Positions 19,668 through 29,515 of a DNA stretch of 64,000 nucleotides are shown here, piece after piece. The stretch lies in the NCBI GenBank assembly GCA_047967505.1, contig CM106541.1; one strand, written 5' to 3'. This DNA comes from Dipteris shenzhenensis (Eukaryota; Polypodiophyta; Polypodiopsida; Gleicheniales). A program made the translations under genes and the position numbers. Numbering within the stretch: the stretch's first letter is position 1; each line of letters opens with the position of its first letter. The notes beneath the pieces were generated by a model that was not told where the DNA came from, did not search any database, and saw only the letters and a program-made list of their open reading frames with translations.

Positions 19668-19937
19668 CTCGTTTTTGGGTACTATGGACCATTTGGACAC
19701 AGAGATTGCATTCTAGGATGGGCCAACAGTTTCCTCAGGCATATGTTTTCTTCAGAATGTCCCTCAAGCAATCTTTATATGATAGTTATGCTGCAAAGGG
19801 ACTTGGATGCTACTAGCCTTGAAGTGTTTTCTGACTGTTTTTGAGTTCTTCCATTAGGCTCTCTTTTGGAGTCTAATGTCATGTACATTGATTTCATGTT
19901 AATAATATAGTTAGTGGCTTCACAAAAAAAAAAAAAA

Positions 19938-20160
19938 GCATGTCCAAACCATATTTTGCAACAACCAAAGGGAAGGATAAAAGAGTGTGGTCATCCTTAA
20001 TAACATCAGCCACATTGGAAATCCCTTTTGTATTAATAAAATAAGAGCGTTGGGGCTCTTGCAAGGCCAAGGGAGGAGGAAAAACCCGTGACCAGTGGAT
20101 GCCTGCAAAGAGTTACCTTGTAAAGAGTCTCTTCCATGCCATTCCAAGTGTGAAAGAGTA
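19938..20160 (-). pseudogene. LINE-A ORF2 fragment (interrupted copy, part 2)
   Basis: Minus-strand LINE-A segment equivalent to the LSHLEWHGRDSLSGNSLRA region, here WHGRDSLQGNSLQA, followed by LWLLQNMVW in another frame. It abuts copia-2 gag at about 20160 within HTWNGMEETL, where the two elements share the bases ACTTGGAATGGCATGG or similar. It is the other half of the copy at 17411-17742. Confidence 0.8.
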
Positions 20161-20269
20161 TGCGGGCAAGATTAGCTTCACCATATGCATCTGAAGCACG
20201 AGTTTCAGTGGGGGCAACAAAATTACTGCTAGAGCTGTTCCTTTGCCTTTTCTTTTCATTGGCAATCCT

Positions 20270-21150
20270 TTTCTAACACTCTGCGATGTAATGTGTTGGC
20301 TTCTTGCAATAATTGCATTTGCCATTTTTCTGATTTTCGCTTGAACTGCTTGCATTCCCCTCCTTGGGCTGAGTTGTATGGCTGTGTTTTGGCTCAAACT
20401 TTTTCCAAAATTTGCCCTTTCCGCCCATGGCAGGCGCTTGCTCACCCTGACGAGAGGCTTTGGCAAAATTTGAGCATCTCTTCTCTTCCTGCAACAAAAG
20501 CCCAACTAACTCATCGAACGAGAATGAGGCTGCCCTGAGAACAATGGTCAATGAAGCGACGAACGTGCCATATGAGGGCGCTAAGCTATTAAGAGTAATA
20601 GAGATGAGCTTCTTGTCTTCTATTTTCTCATCAATACTTGCGAGATGATCACGTAGATCAATGATCTTGGCAATATGATCAGTGATGGCCTGGCCTTCCT
20701 ACATCTCGAGATCCTTGAGCTGATTTGTCAAGGCAATGGCCCTTGCCTCATTCTTAACATGATACATGTTTGCCAAATTTTCCCATGCTGCCTTTGCATC
20801 CTTGCACGACTTGATAGTTGTCATAATGTGCCTCTTCACATTTGTGGCAATCAAAAACATCACTTGGGCATGGCGACGGTCAAACTTCTTCTGCTCCTCC
20901 ATCGATGCTATGGGACTAGCAGGAGGGGCTGTAGCACTCTGCTATCAGCCGGTAGTCTGACTTGAAGAAGCTGTGCTGGATGTAGATGAGCATGTTGGCC
21001 TCACCTCATCCCCACTAACAAGATCCCACAAGCCCTTACCAACCAAGATGTTCTTAAGCATGAATGACCACAAGGCATAGTTTGGTCCATCCAGCTTGTC
21101 ACCCTCGGACAAATTGCCAAAATTGTCTGAAAGAGTCGACATGATGCAAA
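20270..21150 (-). pseudogene. copia-2 gag polyprotein, broken
   Basis: Gag forms the virus-like particle that packages element RNA. The minus strand reads MSTLSDNFGNLSEGDKLDG, NYALWSFMLKNILVGKGLWD (the Retrotran_gag/UBN2 start), MFLIATNVKRHIMTTIKSCKDA, AAWENLANMYHVKNEARAIAL, then a Ser/Gln-rich tail and the CCHC knuckle CNYCKKPTHYIAEC. In-frame stops lie near 20945 and after LKDLEM, and a stop follows the knuckle. The layout is typical for copia gag of about 300 residues, without the pol part. Confidence 0.88.
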
Positions 21151-21159
21151 ATGGGATAC

Positions 21160-22200
21160 CCACAAGTTGCAAATGTACCTGCAAAAAGATCTGCAAGTTC
21201 CAAAAGTGCAACTGGCTGCAAATGTGCCTGCAAATCCCAAACTAATACTGGCTGCAAATGCAAAGTACGACTCGCTGCTTTGAAATGCCACTGACTGCAC
21301 AATGCAATCACTACAAAAATGGCATCAATCAATCACTGCACTCTGCTGCAATCTGAAATGCAATCCCAAACTGAAAATGCATAACCCAAATCTGAAATAG
21401 CGCACCCACGAGTGCTCAAATGCATTCAACGGAGCTCAAAGGCATCCACAACTGTAGAGTAACTGCAAATGCACCCAACAATACAGAGTATCTGCAAATG
21501 CACTTGAGAGTGCAAGAGTATGGGCTGCAAAAATAGTCCTGAAGCGAAATACACAGCTCAAAACACTTACTAAAAGTGCACCTTGGCCCGAAACACCTGC
21601 AAAACAGTCCACTGACTGTGTGGGCACACTGGAGATGACAAAGGAGCTGAAGTGAGCTACTTGGGGCTAAATGAAGCTGTCGAGAGTACTTCTGAACACA
21701 ACACACGTGTAAAGAAGAGCCTGGAGAAGTATGGAGATGCCTGGAGCTGCTGGAACACACCCGGGAGAGGCTGGAGCTGAAAAGAGTCCAGATTTGAGAA
21801 AAAACGTTGAAAAACAGCTGAAAATTGCTCGAATCGCCTTCTAACAAGTCGTATGGACTCATAATCAGGTTCCGACAGGTTGTACAGACTCCCAGCACTG
21901 TCGCGCAATTGTATGGACAGATCCATACGGGCTGTACGGATGTCTGTACAATTGTAGGGAAAAAAGGGAAAAAAATCCCCGCCTGAAATGGTGCGGGATA
22001 GATTTGTTTGTATGCGAGCAGCTCCGAAATGTCAAAAAATGTCGAAATCGGACCTCAAAAGGTCTAAAAACAGCCGCTGGTTTGTTGGAGCTACCTCAAA
22101 CAAAAGCTGGAGACCTCAATGTGAGAACCAGGAAGACGCACTAGAGCACCAAGCTTGCGGGAGTCTGGAAGCAAGCAAGAGAATGGGCTCTAAAGGCGGA
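21160..22200 (-). other. copia-2 leader with TGCAAATG and GTAC repeats
   Basis: About 1 kb of untranslated leader between primer site and gag. On the plus strand 21165-21530 is full of CTGCAAATG-type words (for example at 21168, 21215, 21226, 21252, 21460). 21840-21950 holds GTACGG/GTACAG words (GTTGTACAG, GCTGTACGGATGTCTGTAC). The copia-1 leader has the same two zones, so they are element features and not host DNA. Confidence 0.65.
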
Positions 22201-22203
22201 AGC

Positions 22204-22215
22204 GCTCTGATACCA
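22204..22215 (-). promoter_or_regulatory. Primer binding site for initiator tRNA-Met
   Basis: The minus strand reads TGGTATCAGAGC two bases after the LTR end (CCTACA). This is the standard Ty1/copia primer site, complementary to the 3' end of initiator tRNA-Met, where minus-strand DNA synthesis starts. Confidence 0.9.
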
Positions 22216-22217
22216 AA

Positions 22218-22400
22218 TGTAGGAATGAAGTGGAGACAGGTTGTGACACAAGTGAGCAAGAGTGCACACACAAGAAAGGTCCAATAGAAACGTTCAAATG
22301 AAACAATACAAGTACTTGGTATATATAGTACCCAAGTACTACTGGTCAACCATAGGGTTGACTTTATGCCTACAACACCATATCTTTGTAATCTCTTACA
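22218..22400 (-). repeat. copia-2 LTR (183 bp)
   Basis: On the minus strand it starts TGTAAGAGATTAC and ends TTCCTACA next to the primer site. It contains ACTATATATACC, a TATA box, centred in an inverted repeat AGTACTTGG...CCAAGTACT (22311-22340). A close copy lies at 24672-24847 and the same core occurs in the copia-1 LTRs. Confidence 0.8.
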
Positions 22401-22404
22401 GCCT

Positions 22405-23912
22405 CCAAGATTGAGTGGAGAGAAGCTGGGGGTCTAGGTCAAGGAACCATTCTGAATCTGATCCCTACGCCAAAAGACCTACAACCCTGATAGGCTGAAA
22501 GGCAGACTCAAGCAAGATGTCCTCTGTGGACCTGAACAATCTGCCACCATCATGCACATAAAAAACCAAGGCATCTCCATGTGCATCTCGAAAGGCCACA
22601 ACCTGAAGAGGAAAACCCCCTCTCGAAAAAGCACCTGCCCAAGTGGAGTAAGTGAGAGGCATATCATTTGTGTCTACCCAATCCACTCTAAGGGCTGCCT
22701 CAATATGCAAGATCCTACCTGCACTCCCTCTGAGATGTCCTGTCAATTGAGATTTAGTCTCCTTTGGAAGCCTCCGGAAAGCTTTCCATGACCCCAGAGA
22801 TGAGGCAGGTCTCCTTTTCCATCTGGACCACTGCATGTAGTCTGAAGCACCAAGTGGTATGCCAAGATCATCCAAAATACTGTGATTCCACATGACCGGT
22901 TGCCTATCAATCTCTTCACGAGAGGAAGGGGGAATCCTTCGAAGAGTGCTCCCGAAGCTGGCCCATGCTTTCAGGATGGCAACCATGAGAGGGGACGAAG
23001 GAGACCTGAGGTGTGCTATGTTAAAGATCCATCTAATACTGCTCATCCAGTCTCCTCCTGAAGAAGGTGTGAAAGTCTGTATGCTGCTAATAAAAAATTC
23101 CTTCCACGGCTCCTGCCCTGGCATAAGTCCCCACACCACCATCTTGTAGAGTAAAGCTCTGAACTGTAAATTTAGATCAATAATATTGAGACCCCCTTCC
23201 TGTGTAGGGAGGATGAGGGTCTCCCAAGCCACCCTGGCTAATGCATCTGTTGTGCCATCAAGCCCACTCCAAATAAAATTTTTGATCGGTCTCCTGAGCT
23301 GAATGATGCAATCCCTAGAATGGCACCAGCAAGAACAAACAAACCAGGCCGTGGCCAAGAGGACCCCACCACAACTCTAGAGGCAAGGTCCAGCTTGGCT
23401 GAGCCCCAAAAAAGGAGCTTCCTCCTGATGCTCTCCAACACAGGAGCAAACTGCTACGTGGAAGAAATATCCAAGCCGACTTGGCAGCCTGATCCAAAAC
23501 ACATTGCATTTATGCCAATTTATTTGCGCCCCCGCCACCAAGCAAAATAAATCCAATGCTGTCCTGAAAGAAGTGAGCGTCTGTGGTGTGGCATCCAAGT
23601 AAACTGCCGTGTCATCTGCCAACTCACTGTCAAGTAACTCCTCTTCCCGTCTGATGGAAAGTCTCAGCCCAAAGATGTCAGCTTGAGATCTAATATACAT
23701 ACTCATAGCTTCAGCCACGAACAAAAAAAGAAAAGGAGCAAGGGGGCATCCTTGACGGACTGATCTGGAAATCTAAAATCTCTCACCCCTTACCCCACCA
23801 ATAAGCACCTGGCTGTGGGCTGATCTATACAAAGAGGAAACACCTCTGATCCAAGCATCTGTAAAGCCAAAACATAGAAGGGTGCCCTCCAAAAACCCCC
23901 AATCTAGTCTGT
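22405..23912 (-). pseudogene. LINE-B ORF2 fragment, RT palm to C-terminal region
   Basis: Minus-strand LINE-B: WGFLEGTLLCFGFTDAWIRG, VRQGCPLAPFLFLFVAEAMS, ELADDTAVYLD (polymerase box ADD preserved as LADD), then the thumb and tether (GGLNIIDLNLQFRALLYKMV, GLMPGQEPWKEFFISSIQ, STWAGAFSRGGFPLQVVAF). Frame changes near 23350 and 23730. The 3' end is cut by the LTR at about 22402 without a poly-A, and the 5' end is fused to LINE-A at about 23912. Confidence 0.85.
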
Positions 23913-24667
23913 CTTTTGTAATGCAGCCCTTTAAAAAATGCTTTGGAGGAGCAGCCTTTATCCAAAAAAGCTCTTTGTCTCGCATGTGTCTCCCATTGGG
24001 CTATTTTCCAATTGTCATTACACTGTAGATAATATTTTGCCTAACATAGAATTTGATTTTCCTGAGAAGAAAGAGTCCTAAAGTGACTCTGCTCTGTCAA
24101 AGACTGACATGGAAATTTTGCATGAGCAACATTGTCCTGCAAGGTCTTCATGTAGCTTTTGCCATAATTATGAATAACTGCTTGCATTCATGTAACAAAA
24201 GCTTCCCAAGCAAAATTAATGCCAATGGCAACCTGTTGAGATAGTGGCTGAACCGCATCTTTAACCAGAGCCTTGTATGCTTCATGCTCAAAATAACTAT
24301 TGTTGACAATGAGCAATCTTCTGTGCACAAGCCTGTCATCAGGTATCTCATGAAGGCCAATCCTCAACCACAAAGAGGCATGATCAGAATGTGTGAAAGT
24401 GTAATCCACCCATAAATTGACAGCGATAAAATCATAGTGCGAGAAAGTGTAATCCACCCTATACCATCGATCCAACCGAGCTAGATAAGCAGACTGAGCA
24501 TTGTGTTGAAATGTGTAACCAGGCAACATAGGATGTGATTCTTTTCACACATCAATAACCGGAGCTGAGTCAATAAAATAGACCAATACTGAAGCTCAGA
24601 GGCTAACATGTGAGTGTGGCCTGAAGTATTGTCACCTGGTTGAGGAGCATTATTAAAATCTCCACAA
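23913..24667 (-). pseudogene. LINE-A ORF2 fragment, endonuclease and linker
   Basis: Minus strand: FFICGDFNNAPQPGDNTSG (endonuclease catalytic motif), MLPGYTFQHNAQSAYLARLD, WVDYTFTHSDHASLWLRI (SDH motif), then the linker and RQRAFLDKGCSS-like region. At about 23912 it switches without a break to LINE-B RT (CITKDRLDWGFLEGT). At about 24667 it joins an LTR through the word AATGAAG. The LINE-A part is missing both of its natural ends. Confidence 0.85.
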
Positions 24668-24671
24668 ATGA

Positions 24672-24847
24672 AGAAAGTGGAGACAGGTTGTGAACACAAG
24701 TGAGCAAGAGCGCACACACAAGAAAGCTCCAATAGAAATGTTCAAATGAAACAATACAAGTACTTGGTATATATAGTACCCAAGTACTACTGGTCAACCA
24801 TAGGGTTGACTTTATGCCTACAACACCATATCTTTGTAATCTCTTAC
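24672..24847 (-). repeat. Second copia-2 type LTR, one end clipped
   Basis: Nearly the same as 22218-22400 over about 175 bases in the same orientation, including the TATA box and flanking inverted repeat (24759-24788). It ends CTCTTACA like the other copy. The terminal TGTAGGA of the other LTR is missing, and the LTR begins at AATGAAG shared with LINE-A. It is not followed by a primer site. Confidence 0.85.
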
Positions 24848-25335
24848 AGCTTTGCAACTGGCTCTTCAAACATACACTGGAGGAAGAGCCAGCAAATCTT
24901 GGCATGGTAATTACATAGCTTGGAAGGGACAACAGATGTTACTAATACCATTATTCAAACACAAAAAATATACACTTCACAAAAACAAAGAATGCAAGGT
25001 CTCCTTTACCAAGAATGTGCTTATAGGGAGAACCCAGATTCTGTTAACAACAGTTCACAAACGTCATTTGATCCCAAACCCAAATATCTGAGGAAACACA
25101 ATGTTGACCACTCATAATCTTCCAAGATGATGATCTTCATTGTGCTACAGCATCTCCATTGTCACCTCAGAAATTGTAAAGGACACCATTGCTGATTTCT
25201 TAGAAGGACACGCTAATGGTTCACAAATTTTATGGTAATTGAACTTATAACATAGTAATCATATTTTGACATTAAGAGTGACTCTTAGAACTCGCCCAGA
25301 AAAAGAGAACCTGGCCCAGAAAGTGCATTTTGAAT
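24848..25335. other. Low-repeat sequence, no gene recognised
   Basis: AT-rich sequence that does not match the transposon families of the window and has no long frame. It lies just downstream (minus-strand sense) of the candidate exons at 26110-25336 and may be their 3' flank. Confidence 0.4.
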
Positions 25336-26110
25336 TCACGGGAAAACTTTCTGTCTTTCCTTCTGGATCGCCTTTATTTCTTCTTTCAGTCTCTCGATAT
25401 GTTGTCTTTGGGTTCTCGCGATCTGATTGAAGCATTTTAAAAAAGAATCAATCAGTGAGAACATATATGTCTAGATCTGGTCGTGAATACACGATCTCTT
25501 CTTTGTTTATAGCATTAATAAAATGAATATGCTCAGACAATTCTCTCATGTCTACAATCAAAGAGGACAGACATAGGGCAACAAAAGTAGCCTCTCTTCC
25601 CAATTCATCATAGTGCATCATTTTTTGTGCTTATAACGTTTATGTCCACTCAGGAAATTTATGGTTAGTTCTGACCTTGTATAGCCGAGTATGTTCAGCT
25701 TCTGCTATCCTCTTCTCCACGAGAAGGTCTCGATAGGGACTGCTTGCCTTCTCTTTCATAGTCTGGATCAAGATAGTGGACAACCTTTTATATTGATTAC
25801 TTTGCTTCCCAGTTTCAAGAATCAACAAAGTAGAAATTCTTATGTATCACTCGAAATATGATGACTTTGGCTAGAAGGATGGTAGTGAAATGAAGTCTAA
25901 CGTAGCTGGGCACCTGGTCAAGAGCTTGTAAGTTATCTTTTATATCTGCAGTCACATTTAAACAAGCTGCATTCTCCTTCATTGCTCCTGAGGATCAAGT
26001 AATATCAGAAATATCAAAGAAAAACACAGAAAAACAACTGCATGGTTTAATCATCAAAGTCTACCTTGGTACCGAAACACTTCCTTTTCTTGGGAGTTGA
26101 ACGCAGTAGC
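25336..26110 (-). pseudogene. Candidate exons of an unidentified host gene or gene fragment
   Basis: A coding-like minus-strand stretch. Exon a ends KYATAFNSQEKEVFRYQ; intron 26064-25988 (77 bases, GTAGAC...CCTCAG) joins it in frame to GAMKENAACLNVTADIKDNL, QALDQVPSYVRLHFTTILLA. Further blocks follow in changing frames: SNQYKRLSTILIQTMKEKA and VEKRIAEAEHTRLYK (about 25810-25680), DELGREATFVALCLSSLIVD (about 25600), and SLIDSFLKCFNQIARTQRQH, IERLKEEIKAIQKERQKVFP then TGA at 25338-25336. Two in-frame stops near 25650 and a frame change near 25450 mean either a pseudogene or short introns I cannot place. The proteins look helical. I do not recognise the family. It lies on the same strand as, and downstream of, the CFAP44 exons. 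Confidence 0.5.
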
Positions 26111-26717
26111 ATATTTAATTAGGCTGCATATAATACGTCTCCTTCAGCATGAGGATGAAGGTGAACTCTTAGAATTTTCAGTTAATGTCGTTAAAATTAC
26201 TGGTAGATATTGCTCAACTTCATAATAACATAATTACTTGGGAGTACGATTATGGCTCTAGGTTTCAGACGCATTTTGAGGTGACATACGGTGCTTTTCT
26301 GGGATGTTTGGTTGTATACTTCTATACTAGAGTTCGGCTTGACTATCACTAGCAGGGACAGCTCCAGTGGTGAACCAGATCCTTCCGAATATAGCCTTGC
26401 ACATAACATCTTGACGGTGCTTTCATAGAGAATGCATGGGGAATATTAGGCACTTGGTGCACAACTCTCTCTCGACAGGTGAAATGTAACACGGAATGCT
26501 GGAGCTAGGATTACTTGGCACTTAGTGATTGTGCCCTTGGTAGAGTACAGCCTAAGTATTATTGATCTAGAGATGCAAACCAGAACCTTCTAGGGAAAGC
26601 TCATTGTTCGGGGTCTTACCCTAGTGTAGGAGCCATTGCAAACTCTTGCTTTAGTAGTGTCTTCCAAGGAACACTCTCTCAGGAAGCCTCATTTGGACCA
26701 GACATCAGTGCAGAGAT
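26111..26717. other. Low-repeat sequence, no gene recognised
   Basis: No transposon motif. A 70-codon minus-strand frame (26409-26197) is open but shows nothing familiar. It could hold 5' exons of the candidate gene at 26110-25336. Confidence 0.35.
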
Positions 26718-26724
26718 ATGTATA

Positions 26725-26763
<39 letters not shown>

Positions 26764-26778
26764 GCATATGTATATATA

Positions 26779-26855
<77 letters not shown>

Positions 26856-26868
26856 TACACACACACAC
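26718..26868. repeat. (TA)n/(AC)n microsatellite
   Basis: Long TA/TG/AC simple repeat ending in TACACACACACAC before a T-run at 26869. Frames read through it (IYIYIY) are simple-repeat translation. It forms one edge of the LINE-bearing microsatellite that ends at 29515. Confidence 0.95.
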
Positions 26869-27012
26869 TTTTTTTTTTTTGTAAAACCGAGATACTTATA
26901 TTATGAAACATTCATTTACATCCAAGCAGTGCTCAAAATAGAGCTACAGCCCTATCCATCAGAAACAGTAAAAGAAAAGTTGAATACAAGAAACATCCAA
27001 ATCTTCCTCATG
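26869..27012 (-). mobile_element. Short LINE-like 3' tail inserted in (AC)n
   Basis: The minus strand reads about 130 bases ending in TTTTAC and poly-A (T-run 26869-26880), flanked on both sides by GT repeat (27013-27027 and 26858-26868). There is no coding sequence. The short length with a poly-A end fits an extreme 5'-truncated LINE insertion. The end sequence differs from LINE-A and LINE-A2 tails. Confidence 0.65.
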
Positions 27013-27027
27013 TACACACACACACAC

Positions 27028-27755
27028 TTTTTTTTTTTTTTTTTTGGGTAAAATCCAGTGTATTTATATTATCATAAATTTACAAGATGGGAAGTCTCCC
27101 ACTCACTGACATGAGACTCAAAAAAAGAGCCCAATGGAAGAACTCAAAAACAGGTAGAGAACACTTCAAGGCTAGTGGCATCCAAGTCCCTTGCGGCAAA
27201 ACTGTCATATAAGGATTGCTTGAGGGACATTCTGAAGAAAATATATGCCTGAGGAAACCGTTGACCCATCCTAGAATGCAGTCTCTGTGTCCAAATGGTC
27301 CATAGTACCCAAAAGCGAGTCCAGTAAAAGAAGAGGAGGAATGGAGACATCTGAGATGAGAGGCATCCAAACATCCAAAAGAGTTTCCCAAATCTGATAG
27401 AGGGAAACCGAAGCTGCAGCAAATGAGAAACATGAGTGATCAGTATGCGGGAGTGTGGGCAAGACCATAATAGGTGAGGAACTGTCTCGCAATGATGAGA
27501 GCAACGGGGACAGGAAGGGGAAGCAATGCGGCGTGCTGCCAATTTAACCCCAATGGAAAAGGCTCCCACTATACATCTCCAAAAGAAAAGCCTCTGTTTC
27601 AATGGCAATTTGGCTTTCCAGATTTTCATGAGTCGTGATTGCCACCAAGATAAAGGCCTATCCAAATTCCAAAGAGTGTTGGCATGCTTGTCAATCCATG
27701 GCGGTGGAAGAAGAAATCTGTAGACCTTCGAAGAGGTCAGATTGTGCATACATAT
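27028..27755 (-). mobile_element. LINE-A2 3' fragment
   Basis: Minus-strand copy of the unit at 12784-13518: YRFLLPPPWIDKHANTLWNL, KAKLPLKQRLFFWRCIVGAF, CSHHCETVPHLLWSCPHS and ending LEVFSTCF, with an open frame of over 200 codons. The T-run 27028-27045 (poly-A on its strand) is followed by GT repeat. The 5' truncation point sits in a CATA/GT repeat at 27740-27783. Confidence 0.9.
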
Positions 27756-27783
27756 ATATGTATGTATGTATACACACACACAC

Positions 27784-29258
27784 TTTTTTTTTTTTTTTGG
27801 TAAATCCATGATCATATTATCAGCAAAATTTACATGAGGGTCTCAAAAAAGCAGAGAGCCTCAACAGGAAATCAAAAGCAAAGAAAAACTATTTCCAGGC
27901 ATGACTGAGGAAGATCTCCTTGATGGCAAGCATCATAGATAGATTGCCGTAGGGAATGTCTGAAATATTCATAAGATTGCAAGAACAGATTCCCAAAATA
28001 TCGCATGTTGTGATCCTGCCAGATGGTCCAAAAAGCCCAATATCTGACCCAGTTCAAAAATAAAGAGTAATGGACCAGGGTTGCAGGAAGTCTGCCAAAA
28101 AGCCAAAAATGTTTCCCAAAAGGTGAGTTAGGGAAACGAAGGCGAAGCGACATGGAAATTTTGCATAAGAAGGTCTTAGTGCTGGAACACATCCAAAACA
28201 AATGAGGCACCGTTTCAGAAGGGGCCATGCATCGAAGACAGGAAGCAGATGCAATCCTTCGTTGAGCCAGAGTGACCCCCACGGATAAGGTTCCTGTAAG
28301 ACAACGCCATAGGAAAAGCTTTTGCTTGAGCGGCAATTTGCTTCTCCATAAATTGCGGAGAGTCTTTCGCCACCAAGCAAGTGATTTTGCCATATGCCAA
28401 AGAGAATTAGCATGTAAGTGAATCCATGGTGACGGCTGGAGGAAAGAGTATGTCGTGCTGACCGTTAGGTTAGGAAGAGGAACAGGACGAGAATTTGAGC
28501 CCACCGGGTGTAACTGCCAATCATGTAATCGGTCCCTGTTAGATAAAGGAGGGATGGGAAGAAAAGGCTGCAGTAATTCAGCAATTTTTCCCCAAATAAA
28601 CCTGTGATGCATGGCTAGTGGATAAGAAGCCATGGCTTGAGGGAAGGAAAGCATGTGACCAGTAGCATCAACAACGTCATTTATACACCTGATCCCCAAT
28701 TTGCTGAGATTATATGCCCGAATCGGCTCTTGGAGGGCCAATGGAGGATCAAAAACAGCACTCCAATAAATACTTTCTTGCCGAAGGGAATTGGCATGAG
28801 ATAAAACGGAAGGGGCCCAATGAGCATGCGAAAGGACCTGTTGCCAATCGCTAATAAGTGAAGTAGCAAAGGGGCAACCCGGGATAGAGCCTACAAATCT
28901 GCCCAAAATGACCTCCCAAAAATCAGTGATCCAGGCACCATGTGCAGTAGTACGTAAGGACGTGCACATGGTTGCAAGCATATGAGTCCATGGCTGCTTC
29001 TGACGAAAAAAGGTGAGTAGAAGAGGAATTTTCCTGGCCAAGACATGGTGCGCAATATTCAGCACATTCAATCCACCGTGCATCCTTGGGGAACAGACTT
29101 TTGTCATCCTCATAAGTCTTAGAGCTTTAGCAGAAGACTTTGTTTTCCATAACAGTTCCATAGCATGAGACATAAAGGCAGAAATGTCTTGAGAAGTCCA
29201 GTGCATCAAAGGCAAATAATACTGAACATAAGCCATAATAATCGACTGGACAATCCGG
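27784..29258 (-). mobile_element. LINE-A3 3' half with a long open ORF2 frame
   Basis: Minus-strand related LINE. From about 29250 to 27872 the ORF2 end is open: [60 protein letters not shown], then [20 protein letters not shown] and the zf-RVT region ([20 protein letters not shown]), ending VFLCF. It lacks endonuclease and RT motifs. Poly-A (T-run 27784-27798) is followed by GT repeat. 51966-52529 is a nearly identical copy of its last 560 bases, so the subfamily moved recently. The 5' end is truncated within GT repeat at 29258. Confidence 0.9.
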
Positions 29259-29261
29259 ACA

Positions 29262-29445
29262 CACACACACATATATATATATATATATGTATGTACACAC
29301 ACACACACACATATATATATATATGTATGTATACATATATATATATATATGTACATACATATATATATATATATGTACATACATATATATATATATATGT
29401 ACATACATATATATATATATATGTACATACATATATATATATATG

Positions 29446-29489
<44 letters not shown>

Positions 29490-29515
29490 TATGTATACAT
29501 ATCTATGCATATATA
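29262..29515. repeat. (AC)n/(AT)n compound microsatellite
   Basis: Alternating ACAC, ATAT and TGTATGTACATAC blocks, about 250 bases. It is the other edge of the microsatellite interrupted by the LINEs at 26869-29258. Open frames here (IYIYIC) are repeat translation. Confidence 0.95.

Larger units (their letters stand above)
17794..19937 (+). mobile_element. LINE-A2 deletion derivative with 13-bp target duplication
   Basis: It has GT-rich 5' edge, CGTAC-rich leader, ORF1, then a jump at about 19528 to the last ~400 bases of ORF2 and the 3' UTR, with an A-run at 19924-19937. The duplicated target GCATGTCCAAACC is at 17729-17741 and 19938-19950 inside a minus-strand LINE-A. Both ends of the element are kept while endonuclease, RT and most of ORF2 are gone, so it is non-autonomous. 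The clean target duplication shows that it was inserted in, or very near, this deleted form. Confidence 0.9.
20161..22400 (-). mobile_element. Ty1/copia element copia-2 (5' half only)
   Basis: In minus-strand order: LTR (22400-22218), tRNA-Met primer site (22215-22204), long leader, and gag (21150-20270). Protease, integrase and RT are absent because the element ends in LINE-A sequence at about 20160. LTR, leader and gag closely resemble copia-1 at 38240-43738. Confidence 0.85.

Noticed and set aside
25336-25460. Last coiled-coil block as the final exon of CFAP44
   Set aside because: The end reads LKEEIKAIQKERQKVFP, lacking the GGH-type C-terminus I expect for CFAP44, and the neighbouring blocks do not fit that protein.
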